Of a DNA stretch of 64,000 bases, positions 34,583 to 42,682 are shown one piece after another; position 1 is the stretch's first letter; every line of letters begins with the position of its first letter. Under the pieces are notes generated by a model, which was not told the origin of the DNA, did no database searches, and worked only from the letters and a program-made list of their open reading frames with translations. Origin of the DNA: Alteribacter populi (lineage in GTDB: Bacteria > Bacillota > Bacilli > Bacillales > Salisediminibacteriaceae); NCBI RefSeq assembly GCF_002352765.1, contig NZ_KZ293963.1:3064559-3128558 (forward strand), given 5' to 3'. The position numbers and the translations under genes were made by a program.

Positions 34583-36043
34583 ATGTCTCAAGATATACGC
34601 GTACGTTTTGCCCCGTCCCCAACCGGACATTTGCATATCGGTGGAGCACGCTCTGCCCTGTTTAATTACCTCTTTGCACGAAATCAAAATGGCAAGTTTA
34701 TTGTTAGAATTGAAGATACAGACCAAGCCCGAAATGTAGAAACAGCTACGGAAAAATTGATGGAGAGTATGAAGTGGCTGGGGATTGACTGGGATGAAAG
34801 TGTCGACGTGGGAGGTCCTTATGAGCCTTACCAAAGTATGGAACGTATCGACATTTACAAAGAATATTTAGCGAAGCTTTTGGATGAAGGAAAAGCTTTT
34901 TATTGCTACATGACAGAAGAAGAACTAGAAGTTGAGCGGGAAGAACAAATAGCCCGCGGCGAAACTCCGAAATATTCAGGGAGAGACAAAAATCTCACTG
35001 CCGAGCAACGAGAAGCGTTTGAAGAAGAAGGGAAAACGCCCGTCATTCGTTTCAACGTACCTGAAAATGACACTGTCGTCATTGAGGACATCATTCGCGG
35101 AAACGTCAGCTTTGAAACAGAAGGTATCGGAGATTTTGTTATTGCCCGTAAAGACGGAGTACCTACTTATAATTTTGCTGTTGTAGTTGATGACCATTTG
35201 ATGAAGATTTCTCATGTTATCCGAGGCGAAGAACATTTATCTAATGCTCCGCGCCAAGCATTGCTATTCCAAGCTTTAGGCTGGGATAAACCAGTGTTTG
35301 CTCATGCATCGCTTATTTTAAATGAAGACCGTCAAAAGATGAGTAAGCGTGATGAATCGATTATTCAGTTTGTCGAGCAATATCGTGATCTTGGCTATTT
35401 ACCAGAAGCGATTGTAAACTTCCTCGCGCTTCTTGGGTGGTCTTCGGGCGGTGAAGAGGAAAGATTTACAAAGGAAGAGCTTATTGATCAGTTTAGCTTG
35501 GAGCGAGTGTCAAAAGCTCCTGCGGTCTTTGATACCGATAAGCTCGCCTGGATGAACAATCAATATATGAAAGAAGCGGACCTCGATCGCGTCGTTTCGC
35601 TTGCTTTACCTCATTTAGTGAAAGCAGGGAAGTTGCCAGAAGAGGTGACGGGTGAGCAGAAAGAGTGGGCAACGAAACTCATCGCTTTGTATCAAGAGCA
35701 AATGAGCTACGGTGCCGAAATTGTGGAGTTAACAGATTTGTTCTTTAAGACTGAAATCGAGTATAATGAAGAAGCGCAGCAAGTGTTAGATGAAGAACAA
35801 GTACCGGAAGTTATGGCTGCTTTTAAAGAAGAAGTGCAGTCATTAGAGGATTTCGAACCAGCTACGATAAAAAAGGCAATCAAAGCGGTTCAAAAATCAA
35901 CCGGTCATAAAGGTAAGAAGTTATTTATGCCAATTCGTGTCGCCACTACAGGTCAAACACACGGGCGTGACTTACCTGATACGATTTCATTATTAGGTAA
36001 AGAAGTGATTACTGCACGTTTAAATACAGTATTGAATAAATAG
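34583..36043 (+). CDS. gltX: Glutamyl-tRNA synthetase
   Basis: Class I synthetase, 486 residues; ATG 34583 with GGAAGGTG upstream, chosen because the catalytic HIGH-type motif PTGHLHIGGARSALFNYLFA lies 15 residues in. KMSKR motif (QKMSKRDESI) near residue 255 and a helical anticodon-binding C-terminus. In Bacilli this non-discriminating enzyme also charges tRNA-Gln with glutamate. Followed by the T-box leader of cysE-cysS; the transcripts are probably separated or partly joined there. Confidence 0.97.
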   Translation: MSQDIRVRFAPSPTGHLHIGGARSALFNYLFARNQNGKFIVRIEDTDQARNVETATEKLMESMKWLGIDWDESVDVGGPYEPYQSMERIDIYKEYLAKLLDEGKAFYCYMTEEELEVEREEQIARGETPKYSGRDKNLTAEQREAFEEEGKTPVIRFNVPENDTVVIEDIIRGNVSFETEGIGDFVIARKDGVPTYNFAVVVDDHLMKISHVIRGEEHLSNAPRQALLFQALGWDKPVFAHASLILNEDRQKMSKRDESIIQFVEQYRDLGYLPEAIVNFLALLGWSSGGEEERFTKEELIDQFSLERVSKAPAVFDTDKLAWMNNQYMKEADLDRVVSLALPHLVKAGKLPEEVTGEQKEWATKLIALYQEQMSYGAEIVELTDLFFKTEIEYNEEAQQVLDEEQVPEVMAAFKEEVQSLEDFEPATIKKAIKAVQKSTGHKGKKLFMPIRVATTGQTHGRDLPDTISLLGKEVITARLNTVLNK

Positions 36044-36149
36044 AAATAAATGAAAGCTATGAAGAGGAAAAGTAAGAATTGGAGTCTTTTATTAGAGGTG
36101 TTCGATATTTTGGAGCGATTTGCTCTATAAGGTTTCAGGACTTTTTGAA

Positions 36150-36366
36150 CAAACTCTACGAGAGAGAGCTGCCACCGGCTGAAAGCAGCTTAAAAGTTTC
36201 TTTTCTGAAATGCGCCTCTGAGCCCCTTCCGAACTTCTCGTATGAACAGTAGGCAAGGGCGGAACGGACCGTTATCCCGTTAAGCGGAGCATCTTTTTTG
36301 GCTCAAACAGAGTGGAACCGCGCGTGAAGCGTCTCTGTGTCTATATGGCACAGAGACGCTTTTTTT
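36150..36366 (+). promoter_or_regulatory. T-box riboswitch (cysteine) upstream of cysE-cysS
   Basis: The conserved T-box AGAGTGGAACCGCG (36309-36322) precedes a strong terminator stem GCGTCTCTGTG/CACAGAGACGC (36329-36359) with a T7 tract. The bulge reads TGGA, which pairs with an acceptor end UCCA; tRNA-Cys has discriminator U, so this fits cysteine. A candidate specifier codon TGC lies in CTGAAATGCGCC near 36210. Uncharged tRNA-Cys should stabilise the antiterminator and switch on cysE and cysS. The 5' limit is approximate. Confidence 0.92.
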
Positions 36367-36414
36367 ATATGGTAAGTACTACCGGCAATGTGCTACAAAA
36401 AGGAGGTTGGCTAG

Positions 36415-37095
36415 ATGTTTAAAACGTTAAAATCAGATATCGACGTCGTCATGGACCAGGATCCGGCAGCACGGAATCGGCTCGAAGTTGTTTTCAATTA
36501 TGCAGGGGTTCATGCCATTTGGAGTCATCGCTTAGCGCACTGGTTGTGGAAAAAAAGAATGTATTTCCTCGCTCGCTTTCTTTCTCAAGTAAGCCGTTTT
36601 TTTACCGGAATTGAAATTCACCCTGGTGCTAAAATTGGCCAGCGTTTGTTTATTGATCACGGGATGGGCGTCATTATTGGCGAGACGTGTGAAATAGGCG
36701 ATAATTGTACGATTTATCAAGGCGTGACACTAGGCGGAACAGGAAAAGAAAAAGGTAAGCGTCATCCAACCTTGGAAGATAATGTTCTGATAGCAAGCGG
36801 GGCGAAAGTGTTAGGGTCTATGAGAATTGGAGAAAATTCACGTATTGGTGCAGGATCAGTCGTCTTAAAAGAAGTACCCCCGAACTCTACAGTGGTAGGA
36901 ATTCCCGGCCGTGTCGTAATTCAAGATGGTGTAAAAATCGATCATCAACTAGACCATAGCAATCTCCCTGATCCGGTGTCTGACAAATTTAAAGAGCTTG
37001 AAGAAGAAATTGAACGGTTAAGGGAAGAAATGAAGCAAATGAAAAAAAGAGAAGTAGTGAATGCCCTTAAGGAGGACTCCCGAAGTGACCATTAA
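36415..37095 (+). CDS. cysE: Serine O-acetyltransferase
   Basis: First committed step of cysteine synthesis: acetyl-CoA plus serine gives O-acetylserine. 226 residues, ATG 36415 after AAAGGAGG. An alpha-helical N-terminus is followed by a left-handed beta-helix of hexapeptide repeats (IEIHPGAKIGQRLFIDHGMGVIIGE in two pieces, GDNCTIYQGVTLGG, DNVLIASGAKVLG, ENSRIGAGSVV). The catalytic His and Asp lie in the FIDHGMG region. The C-terminus is a charged coiled-coil tail. Its end overlaps cysS. Confidence 0.96.
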   Translation: MFKTLKSDIDVVMDQDPAARNRLEVVFNYAGVHAIWSHRLAHWLWKKRMYFLARFLSQVSRFFTGIEIHPGAKIGQRLFIDHGMGVIIGETCEIGDNCTIYQGVTLGGTGKEKGKRHPTLEDNVLIASGAKVLGSMRIGENSRIGAGSVVLKEVPPNSTVVGIPGRVVIQDGVKIDHQLDHSNLPDPVSDKFKELEEEIERLREEMKQMKKREVVNALKEDSRSDH

Positions 37096-38485
37096 AATGT
37101 ACAATACACTTACAAGAAAAAAAGAAGTATTTGAGCCGATTGAAAAAGGAAAAGTAAAGATGTATGTGTGCGGACCTACTGTTTACAACTATATTCATAT
37201 TGGGAACGCCAGACCAGCTGTTGTTTTTGACATGGTTCGTCGTTTCTTGGAATACCGTGATTTCGATGTTAAATACGTATCAAATTTCACGGATGTTGAT
37301 GACAAAATCATTAAGGCAGCCGAAGAGTTAGGTGAAGGCGTGACGGATGTTGCGGAACGGTTTATTGCAGCTTACCATGAAGACACGTGCGCGCTCGGTG
37401 TTAAGAAAGCAGATAAACACCCACGCGTGACGGAGACGATGCCTGAGATCATTGAATTCATTGATAAGCTCGTAGATAAAGGGTTTGCATACGAATCTTC
37501 GGGTGACGTTTACTTCCGTACACGTAAGTTTGATGGTTACGGAAAACTGTCACATCAATCCGTTGAAGATCTCCAGATCGGAGCGCGCATTGAAGTAGGT
37601 GAGAAAAAGGAAGATCCTCTTGATTTCGTTCTATGGAAAAGTGCGAAAGCAGACGAGGTATACTGGGATAGTCCTTGGGGGAAAGGGCGTCCAGGCTGGC
37701 ATATTGAGTGCTCCGCTATGGTGAAGAAGTTTTTAGGGGAGACAATCGATATTCATGCAGGAGGTCAGGATTTATCATTTCCTCACCATGAAAATGAGAT
37801 TGCCCAGTCTGAAGCGTTGACAAATAAAAAAATGGCAAACTATTGGATTCACAATGGTTACATTAATATTGATAATGAAAAGATGTCGAAATCTCTTGGT
37901 AATTTCATTTTAGTAAACGACATTATTAAAAAGTTTGCCGCTGAAGTTGTTCGTTTTTTCATCGTAAATAATCACTACCGTAGTCCGATTAACTTCAGCG
38001 ATGCTCAGTTAACAAGTGCGAAAACAAGCTTAGAACGAATGAAAACAACGTTTCAAAACTTGAACCACCGTGTGGAAGGAACAGCTGATTTAGGAGAGGA
38101 AAAAGAGCAGTGGATTAAACAAATCGACAATCACCATCGTGCATTTATCGAAGAAATGGAAGACGATTTTAATAGCGCTAACGCCATTGCTGCAATGTTT
38201 GACCTTGTGAAAACTGCGAACAACTATATGCGTGAAAAACATACACGAAAAGATGTTCTGCAGGCCTTTATTTCTACCTTTGAAAATATGGCGTACGTGT
38301 TAGGGATTCAGTTAAAAGAAACAGAAGAAATGCTTGATGATGAAATTGACGCTCTCATTCAAGAACGAATTGATGCTCGTAAAAATCGGGACTTTAACCG
38401 AGCCGATGAGATTCGCGATCAGCTGAAAGAGAAAAATATTATCTTGGAAGATACACCTCAAGGTACACGATGGAAGAGGGTGTAA
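37085..38485 (+). CDS. cysS: Cysteinyl-tRNA synthetase
   Basis: Class I synthetase, 466 residues. GTG 37085 lies 9 nt after AAGGAGG, 11 nt inside the end of cysE. Zinc-binding CGPTVYNYIHIGNARP contains the HIGH motif, GWHIECSAM and HHENEIAQSEA carry further zinc ligands, and KMSKSLGN is the second catalytic motif. Complete. Controlled with cysE by the T-box leader. Confidence 0.97.
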   Translation: MTIKMYNTLTRKKEVFEPIEKGKVKMYVCGPTVYNYIHIGNARPAVVFDMVRRFLEYRDFDVKYVSNFTDVDDKIIKAAEELGEGVTDVAERFIAAYHEDTCALGVKKADKHPRVTETMPEIIEFIDKLVDKGFAYESSGDVYFRTRKFDGYGKLSHQSVEDLQIGARIEVGEKKEDPLDFVLWKSAKADEVYWDSPWGKGRPGWHIECSAMVKKFLGETIDIHAGGQDLSFPHHENEIAQSEALTNKKMANYWIHNGYINIDNEKMSKSLGNFILVNDIIKKFAAEVVRFFIVNNHYRSPINFSDAQLTSAKTSLERMKTTFQNLNHRVEGTADLGEEKEQWIKQIDNHHRAFIEEMEDDFNSANAIAAMFDLVKTANNYMREKHTRKDVLQAFISTFENMAYVLGIQLKETEEMLDDEIDALIQERIDARKNRDFNRADEIRDQLKEKNIILEDTPQGTRWKRV

Positions 38486-38489
38486 TGAG

Positions 38490-38903
38490 GTGAGGCTCAA
38501 CCAGGATGTCCAAGATGTGGATCAATTAAATGGTCTAACTTTGGCTTATATGGGGGATGCGGTAATGGAGATGTATGTCCGTTATCGTCTTATCGCCTCG
38601 GGTCAGGTGAAGCCAAACCAACTACACCGCGCTGCCACTCGTTTTGTTTCTGCAAAAGCGCAAGCAGAGGTGATCACTCAGCTTTTGGAAGGGGATCACC
38701 TTACTGAAAAAGAGCGTTCGGTTGCTTTAAGAGGCAGAAATGCAAAGTCTGGAACGGTTCCTAAAAATACAGATGTTTCTACGTACCGTTATAGCACCGC
38801 GTTTGAAGCTTTGGTAGGGTACCTTTATTTCAAGGATCAAAAGGAACGGCTAGATGAAGTGATGGTTAAAGCATTTCAAATTCTAATTGAAGAAGGGAGG
38901 TAA
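38490..38903 (+). CDS. mrnC: Mini-ribonuclease 3
   Basis: Processes 23S rRNA precursor stalks in B. subtilis. 137 residues; GTG 38490, 4 nt after the cysS stop, preceded by GAGGG and TGAG. It is an RNase III catalytic domain alone, without a double-stranded-RNA-binding domain, with the signature NGLTLAYMGDAVMEMYVR and the acidic pair region ALVGYLYF. Sits in the conserved cysS-mrnC-rlmB order. Confidence 0.95.
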   Translation: MRLNQDVQDVDQLNGLTLAYMGDAVMEMYVRYRLIASGQVKPNQLHRAATRFVSAKAQAEVITQLLEGDHLTEKERSVALRGRNAKSGTVPKNTDVSTYRYSTAFEALVGYLYFKDQKERLDEVMVKAFQILIEEGR

Positions 38904-38910
38904 ATATATA

Positions 38911-39666
38911 GTGTCAAACAAACAAGATTTAATTATGGGGAAGAATCCGGTGATCGAAGCGTTAAAAGCAAATCGTCCGATCCATAAGCTTTGGGTAGCT
39001 GAAGGGTCACAAAAAGGACAAATGGGCAAAGTGATCGATTTAGCTAAATCAGCAAAGGTTTCTATTCAATTTGTCCCTAAGCGTAAGGTCGACCAAATAT
39101 CAGAATCGACCCAGCATCAAGGTGTGGTGGCTCAAGTGGCCGCCTATGAGTATAAAGATATTGATGTCTTATTCGAAAAAGCAGAACAAAGCGGAGAACC
39201 ACCATTTTTTCTCATTTTGGATGAGCTTGAAGATCCTCATAACTTAGGATCAATTTTACGTACTGCTGATGCTGTTGGTGCTCATGGAGTCATCGTTCCG
39301 AAGCGACGGTCGGTTGGACTGACCTCTACTGTAGCGAAAGCCTCTACGGGTGCTATTGAACATATCCCGGTGACGCGCGTTACGAATCTTGCCCGAACAA
39401 TGGACGAGCTTAAAGACCGAGGTCTCTGGTTTGTTGGAACCGATGCCAGCGGAAATGAAGATTATCGGGAAACCGATTTTGACATGCCTGTTGGACTGGT
39501 GATCGGCAGTGAAGGAAAAGGACTCAGTCGTTTAGTAAAAGAAAAATGCGATTTCTTAGTTCAAATTCCGATGTCAGGGCATGTGACTTCATTGAATGCT
39601 TCTGTTGCAGCTGCTTTGCTTATGTATGAAGTTCATCGTCGCCGGCACCCTAAAGGATCGAAATAG
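38911..39666 (+). CDS. rlmB: 23S rRNA (guanosine 2'-O) methyltransferase, SpoU family
   Basis: 251 residues, GTG 38911 after GGGAGG. An N-terminal substrate-binding domain (GKNPVIEALKANRPIHKLWV) precedes a trefoil-knot SpoU domain: LDELEDPHNLGSILRTADAVGAHGVIVP, VIGSEGKGLSRLV and IPMSGHVTSLNASVAAALLMYE, the three conserved SAM-binding motifs. Stops 1 codon before rae1, so the genes are coupled. Confidence 0.95.
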   Translation: MSNKQDLIMGKNPVIEALKANRPIHKLWVAEGSQKGQMGKVIDLAKSAKVSIQFVPKRKVDQISESTQHQGVVAQVAAYEYKDIDVLFEKAEQSGEPPFFLILDELEDPHNLGSILRTADAVGAHGVIVPKRRSVGLTSTVAKASTGAIEHIPVTRVTNLARTMDELKDRGLWFVGTDASGNEDYRETDFDMPVGLVIGSEGKGLSRLVKEKCDFLVQIPMSGHVTSLNASVAAALLMYEVHRRRHPKGSK

Positions 39667-40179
39667 ATGCGACGATTTCTACTTGTTGATGGATATAATA
39701 TTATCGGGGACTGGCCTGAACTAAGAGAAATGCAGCAAAGTGACTTAGAAGGGGCTCGAGATCTCCTTATTGAAAAAATGGCAGAATACCAAGCTTATAC
39801 AGGGGTTAAAATTATGATCATTTTCGATGCTCACATGGTACCTGGACTTGGGAGGAAGTATCGAAATTATCGAGTTGATATCGTCTATACAAAGGAAAAA
39901 GAAACGGCCGATGAACGGATTGAAAAACTCGTTCGGACATTGAAAAGAGTGGACACAGAAATATCAGTGGCCACATCGGATTTTCTTGAGCAGCGCGTGA
40001 TTTTTGCGAGTGGGGCGCTGCGGAAGTCAGCGAGAGAGCTCAGAACTGAAGTGGGTGCGATCGAAAAAGGGATCGCAAAACAAGTGTTGAGGGTAAAAAA
40101 ACAAACGGCACGAACAAAACTTCCAATAAGTGATGAAATGGCAGAAATTTTTGAAAAATGGCGTCGAGGGGAGCGGTGA
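39667..40179 (+). CDS. rae1: NYN-domain ribosome-associated endoribonuclease (YacP/Rae1)
   Basis: 170 residues. ATG 39667 follows the rlmB stop directly. PIN-like NYN domain: LLVDGYNIIGDWPEL, KIMIIFDAHMVPG and ETADERIEKLVR carry the conserved acidic residues. In B. subtilis the homologue cleaves mRNAs inside ribosomes. It ends about 160 bp before sigH. Confidence 0.93.
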   Translation: MRRFLLVDGYNIIGDWPELREMQQSDLEGARDLLIEKMAEYQAYTGVKIMIIFDAHMVPGLGRKYRNYRVDIVYTKEKETADERIEKLVRTLKRVDTEISVATSDFLEQRVIFASGALRKSARELRTEVGAIEKGIAKQVLRVKKQTARTKLPISDEMAEIFEKWRRGER

Positions 40180-40184
40180 GCACC

Positions 40185-40214
40185 TTGACGCCTTTCCTTT
40201 TTATTTAGTATAAT
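40185..40214 (+). promoter_or_regulatory. Promoter upstream of sigH
   Basis: TTGACG (40185-40190), 18-bp spacer, TATAAT (40209-40214), then an AT-rich leader of about 120 bp. In B. subtilis sigH is transcribed from a sigma-A promoter repressed by AbrB in a similar AT-rich region; here that is inference. Confidence 0.7.
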
Positions 40215-40338
40215 GTTTCTATATTTAGACAATTCAATCTGTTTAAAAAGGTTTTTTAATTATGCGCTTACATTTTAGCAGATCAGTGCAAACAAAGCCT
40301 TTTTTTAAATAGAAAAAGACAGGGTCGGAGGGATCGCA

Positions 40339-40992
40339 GTGGCTTTAGACCTCATGGAAACTAGACAGAATGTCACGTTTGATGCAATGGACGACGAAAC
40401 CCTGGTGGAGTATGTCCGAGAAGGAGATAGTGCGGGACTTGAGTATCTGATTAACAAATACAAAAACTTCGTACGAGCGAAAGCTAGGTCATACTTTCTC
40501 ATCGGAGCCGATCATGAAGACATCGTTCAGGAAGGAATGATTGGCCTTTACAAAGCAATTCGCGATTTTAAAGGGGACAAGCTGTCCTCATTTAAAGCGT
40601 TTGCTGAGTTATGTATTACGCGTCAAATCATTACAGCTATCAAAACAGCGACAAGGCAAAAGCACATTCCTCTTAATTCGTATGTATCGCTGGATAAGCC
40701 TTTGTATGATGAAGAATCAGATCGGACATTACTGGATGTGATCTGTGGGTCGAGAGTTAGTGATCCAGAAGAGTTACTCATAAACCAAGAAGAGTTTGAT
40801 GATATTGAAGTTAAAATGAGTGAAATATTAAGTGAACTCGAAAGACAGGTGCTTATGCTGTATTTGGATGGGCGAAGTTATCAGGAAATTTCGGTGGATC
40901 TTAATCGGCATGTTAAATCAATAGACAACGCCCTGCAACGCGTGAAGCGCAAGTTAGAACGTTACGTTGAAATAAAAGGTGTAAAGCTGTAG
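40339..40992 (+). CDS. sigH: RNA polymerase sigma factor SigH
   Basis: Sigma-70-like alternative factor for the transition to stationary phase and sporulation (sigma-30). 217 residues; GTG 40339 with GGAGGG upstream. Region 2 YFLIGADHEDIVQEGMIGLYKAIRDF and the -10 recognition helix, then SDPEELLI and a region 4 helix-turn-helix (LELRQVLMLY-type ERQVLMLYLDGRSYQEIS). Conserved position before rpmG-secE-nusG. Confidence 0.96.
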   Translation: MALDLMETRQNVTFDAMDDETLVEYVREGDSAGLEYLINKYKNFVRAKARSYFLIGADHEDIVQEGMIGLYKAIRDFKGDKLSSFKAFAELCITRQIITAIKTATRQKHIPLNSYVSLDKPLYDEESDRTLLDVICGSRVSDPEELLINQEEFDDIEVKMSEILSELERQVLMLYLDGRSYQEISVDLNRHVKSIDNALQRVKRKLERYVEIKGVKL

Positions 40993-41018
40993 ACAGGGGA
41001 TGGACCCTGTTTTCTTTT
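40993..41018 (+). terminator. Terminator after sigH
   Basis: ACAGGG-GATGGA-CCCTGT followed by TTTCTTTT, overlapping the sigH stop codon. A 6-bp GC-containing stem. Confidence 0.8.
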
Positions 41019-41201
41019 AGAAGTGAAGCAAGGATGTCCACTATAAGCGTGGTGGAGGGTAGTTTCAAAGATTGTGTATAAAGAGTGAGAAAGGACCAAC
41101 GGCTCTACTAGCAAATATAAAACATCCTATTAGGTGGAACCTCATAACCTTAAACTTTCTCTTCCTCTTGTTATGAAATATCTTAAAGCAGGCGACACTG
41201 T

Positions 41202-41233
41202 GAAGGGGAGGTCGATTGACAGCCCTTCTTTTA
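41202..41233 (+). terminator. Hairpin and T-rich tail before rpmG
   Basis: GAAGGG (41202-41207) and CCCTTC (41223-41228) with inner GTC/GAC pairing, followed by TTTTATT. It could end transcription from the sigH side. The sequence between this and the sigH terminator holds nothing recognised. Confidence 0.55.
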
Positions 41234-41252
41234 TTGTGATAACTTTGTATGG

Positions 41253-41272
41253 TATGTACACATATGTACATA
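41253..41272. promoter_or_regulatory. Perfect palindrome upstream of rpmG
   Basis: TATGTACA-CATA-TGTACATA, exact 8-bp arms, 30 nt before the rpmG start and overlapping a possible promoter (TTGTAT ... CATAAT). It looks like an operator for a dimeric regulator; none is known to me for this site. Confidence 0.45.
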
Positions 41273-41301
41273 ATGGTGTTTAAACAGCTAAGGAGTTAAC
41301 T

Positions 41302-41451
41302 ATGTCAACAAAAATCGTTCTCGCATGTTCGGAATGTAAGTCCCGAAACTATTCAACCACAAAAACCGAAAGCGGACGTTCTGAGCGTTTGCAAAAAAAG
41401 AAATATTGTAAGACTTGCGGTAAGCATACAACCCATGTGGAAACGAAATAA
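41302..41451 (+). CDS. rpmG: 50S ribosomal protein L33 (zinc-ribbon form)
   Basis: 49 residues, ATG 41302 after AAGGAG. The sequence starts MSTKIVLACSECKSRNYST and has two CxxC pairs (CSEC and CKTC), the zinc-binding version. It heads the rpmG-secE-nusG group, as in other Bacilli. Confidence 0.95.
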   Translation: MSTKIVLACSECKSRNYSTTKTESGRSERLQKKKYCKTCGKHTTHVETK

Positions 41452-41480
41452 ATTGAATTCATAGGTTGGAGGTGGCTTGT

Positions 41481-41675
41481 ATGGCAGAAACAGCAAAAAA
41501 ACCCGTAAAATTTTTAAAAGAAGTTTCAACAGAAATGAAACGAGTAACTTGGCCAACACGTAAAGAATTGGTACGTTACACCGGTGTTGTTATAGCTACT
41601 GTAGCGTTTATCGCGGTATTCTTTGCGATAGTAGACCTAGGAATTTCTGAATTGATCCGCATTATTTTAAACTAG
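41481..41675 (+). CDS. secE: SecE, subunit of the SecYEG translocon
   Basis: 64 residues; ATG 41481 with GGAGGTGG upstream. Short amphipathic helix (KFLKEVSTEMKRVTWPTRKEL, the conserved SecE core in two halves) followed by one membrane helix (TGVVIATVAFIAVFFAIVDLGI). Single-helix form typical of Gram-positives. Next to nusG. Confidence 0.95.
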   Translation: MAETAKKPVKFLKEVSTEMKRVTWPTRKELVRYTGVVIATVAFIAVFFAIVDLGISELIRIILN

Positions 41676-41703
41676 TATTGAACAGTGAGAGAAAGTTGTT
41701 TTA

Positions 41704-41727
41704 GAGGAGGGAAGGACTTTACGTCCT
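41704..41727 (+). promoter_or_regulatory. Distant Shine-Dalgarno plus hairpin before nusG
   Basis: GAGGAGGG (41704-41711) is the only good ribosome-binding site for nusG, but it ends 23 nt before ATG 41735. The gap holds AGGAC-TTTAC-GTCCT (41713-41727), a hairpin that would bring the two close together when folded. It may set NusG translation or its feedback. Inference only. Confidence 0.5.
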
Positions 41728-41734
41728 GATCGTC

Positions 41735-42268
41735 ATGGAGAAAAACTGGTATGTTGTCCACACCTATTCTGGGTATGAGAATAAAGTAAAAACGAATCTG
41801 GAAAAGCGTGTTGAATCAATGGACATGACCGATAAAATCTTTCGTGTCCTTGTTCCTGTTGAGGAAGAAACGGAAGTGAAAAATGGAAAGAGTAAGCAAG
41901 TTACGAAAAAGGTCTTTCCTGGTTATGTTATTGTAGAAATGGTTATGACAGATGATTCGTGGTATGTTGTACGTAATACCCCTGGTGTTACTGGATTCGT
42001 AGGTTCTTCTGGAGCAGGCTCAAAGCCTACCCCGCTTCTTCCTGAAGAAGTGGAAGCAATCTTGCGCCAAATGGGTGTAGAACAACCAAAAGCAGAGGTT
42101 GATTTTGAAATCAAAGAGTCTGTTAAAGTAAAAGAAGGGCCGTTCGCAAACTTCATTGGTACTGTTGAAGATATCTTTGCGGACAAGCAAAAATTAAAAG
42201 TACATGTAAACATGTTTGGCCGTGAAACTCCGGTCGAGCTCGAGTTTAATCAAGTCGAAAAGATTTAA
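41735..42268 (+). CDS. nusG: Transcription elongation factor NusG
   Basis: 177 residues. ATG 41735; WYVVHTYSGYENKVK begins the NGN domain that binds RNA polymerase, and FPGYVIVEMVMTDDSWYVVRNTPGV is its core. The C-terminal KOW domain reads VKVKEGPFANFIGTVEDI. The start is accepted despite its distant Shine-Dalgarno because the family begins here. Confidence 0.97.
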   Translation: MEKNWYVVHTYSGYENKVKTNLEKRVESMDMTDKIFRVLVPVEEETEVKNGKSKQVTKKVFPGYVIVEMVMTDDSWYVVRNTPGVTGFVGSSGAGSKPTPLLPEEVEAILRQMGVEQPKAEVDFEIKESVKVKEGPFANFIGTVEDIFADKQKLKVHVNMFGRETPVELEFNQVEKI

Positions 42269-42282
42269 TCTGCTTTTTTAAG

Positions 42283-42430
42283 AGTTAAGAAAGTATAAAA
42301 ATCTACGCTTGTCTAGCACCAGGCGCCATCGACTCGTGTCAAATAACCTATCCGATCAAAAGTAAAAAGCACTTTTTATCGGACAGAACATTTGCATGTC
42401 GTCGGGTAAGGGCGCCTTACGCTTTTCTAA
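42283..42430 (+). repeat. Family B repeat, full-length copy 2
   Basis: AGTTAAGAAAGT, ATCTACG, TTGTCTAGC and AGGCGCCATCGACTC at the start; GGGCGCCTTACGCTTTTCTAA at the end. The two GGCGCC segments can pair, so the unit folds as a long imperfect hairpin of about 148 bp. It lies 14 nt after nusG and 9 bp before a family A copy. Confidence 0.7.
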
Positions 42431-42438
42431 TAATACGA

Positions 42439-42572
42439 GTTCAAAAGAGGTATAAATAGAGCATAAAAAGAGCCAAGTAGGTTTAGGTGGGAAACTTCTG
42501 TATTCGTCACAGGACGAGGTATTTAGCGGAATACCTACAGTTGAATAGCTATTTTTAGCGGATTTTTGAACA
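42439..42572 (+). repeat. Family A repeat, internally deleted copy, nusG-rplK gap
   Basis: Begins GTTCAAAAGAGG ... AGCATAAAAAGAGCC and ends CTATTTTTAGCGGATTTTTGAACA, both matching the ends of the 45320-45526 copy. The stretch CACAGGACG...GGTATTTAGC also matches, but the central ATACGTGAGGAG part is missing. The rplK promoter begins 17 nt after its end. Confidence 0.72.
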
Positions 42573-42589
42573 TCTTCTTATAAAACTAC

Positions 42590-42618
42590 TTGATATCTGT
42601 TTTTGTAAGTGATAAAAT
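42590..42618 (+). promoter_or_regulatory. Promoter of rplK
   Basis: TTGATA (42590-42595), 17-bp spacer, TAAAAT (42613-42618). The transcript would start near 42625 and carry the hairpin and L1 site described next. Confidence 0.65.
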
Positions 42619-42635
42619 TTGAATGTTGTTAATGA

Positions 42636-42660
42636 CGTGAACATCATGTTCACGTTTTTT
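42636..42660 (+). terminator. Terminator-like hairpin inside the rplK leader
   Basis: CGTGAAC-ATCAT-GTTCACG followed by TTTTTT, about 10 nt after the predicted start of the rplK transcript. It could end nusG transcripts, act as an attenuator for rplK-rplA, or both. Confidence 0.7.
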
Positions 42661-42682
42661 CCTGCAAAGAAGCAGGACATGA

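Noticed and set aside
36141..36150. CTTTTTGAAC before the T-box, resembling a family A end
   Set aside because: Only the terminal motif matches. None of the interior words of the family is present nearby.
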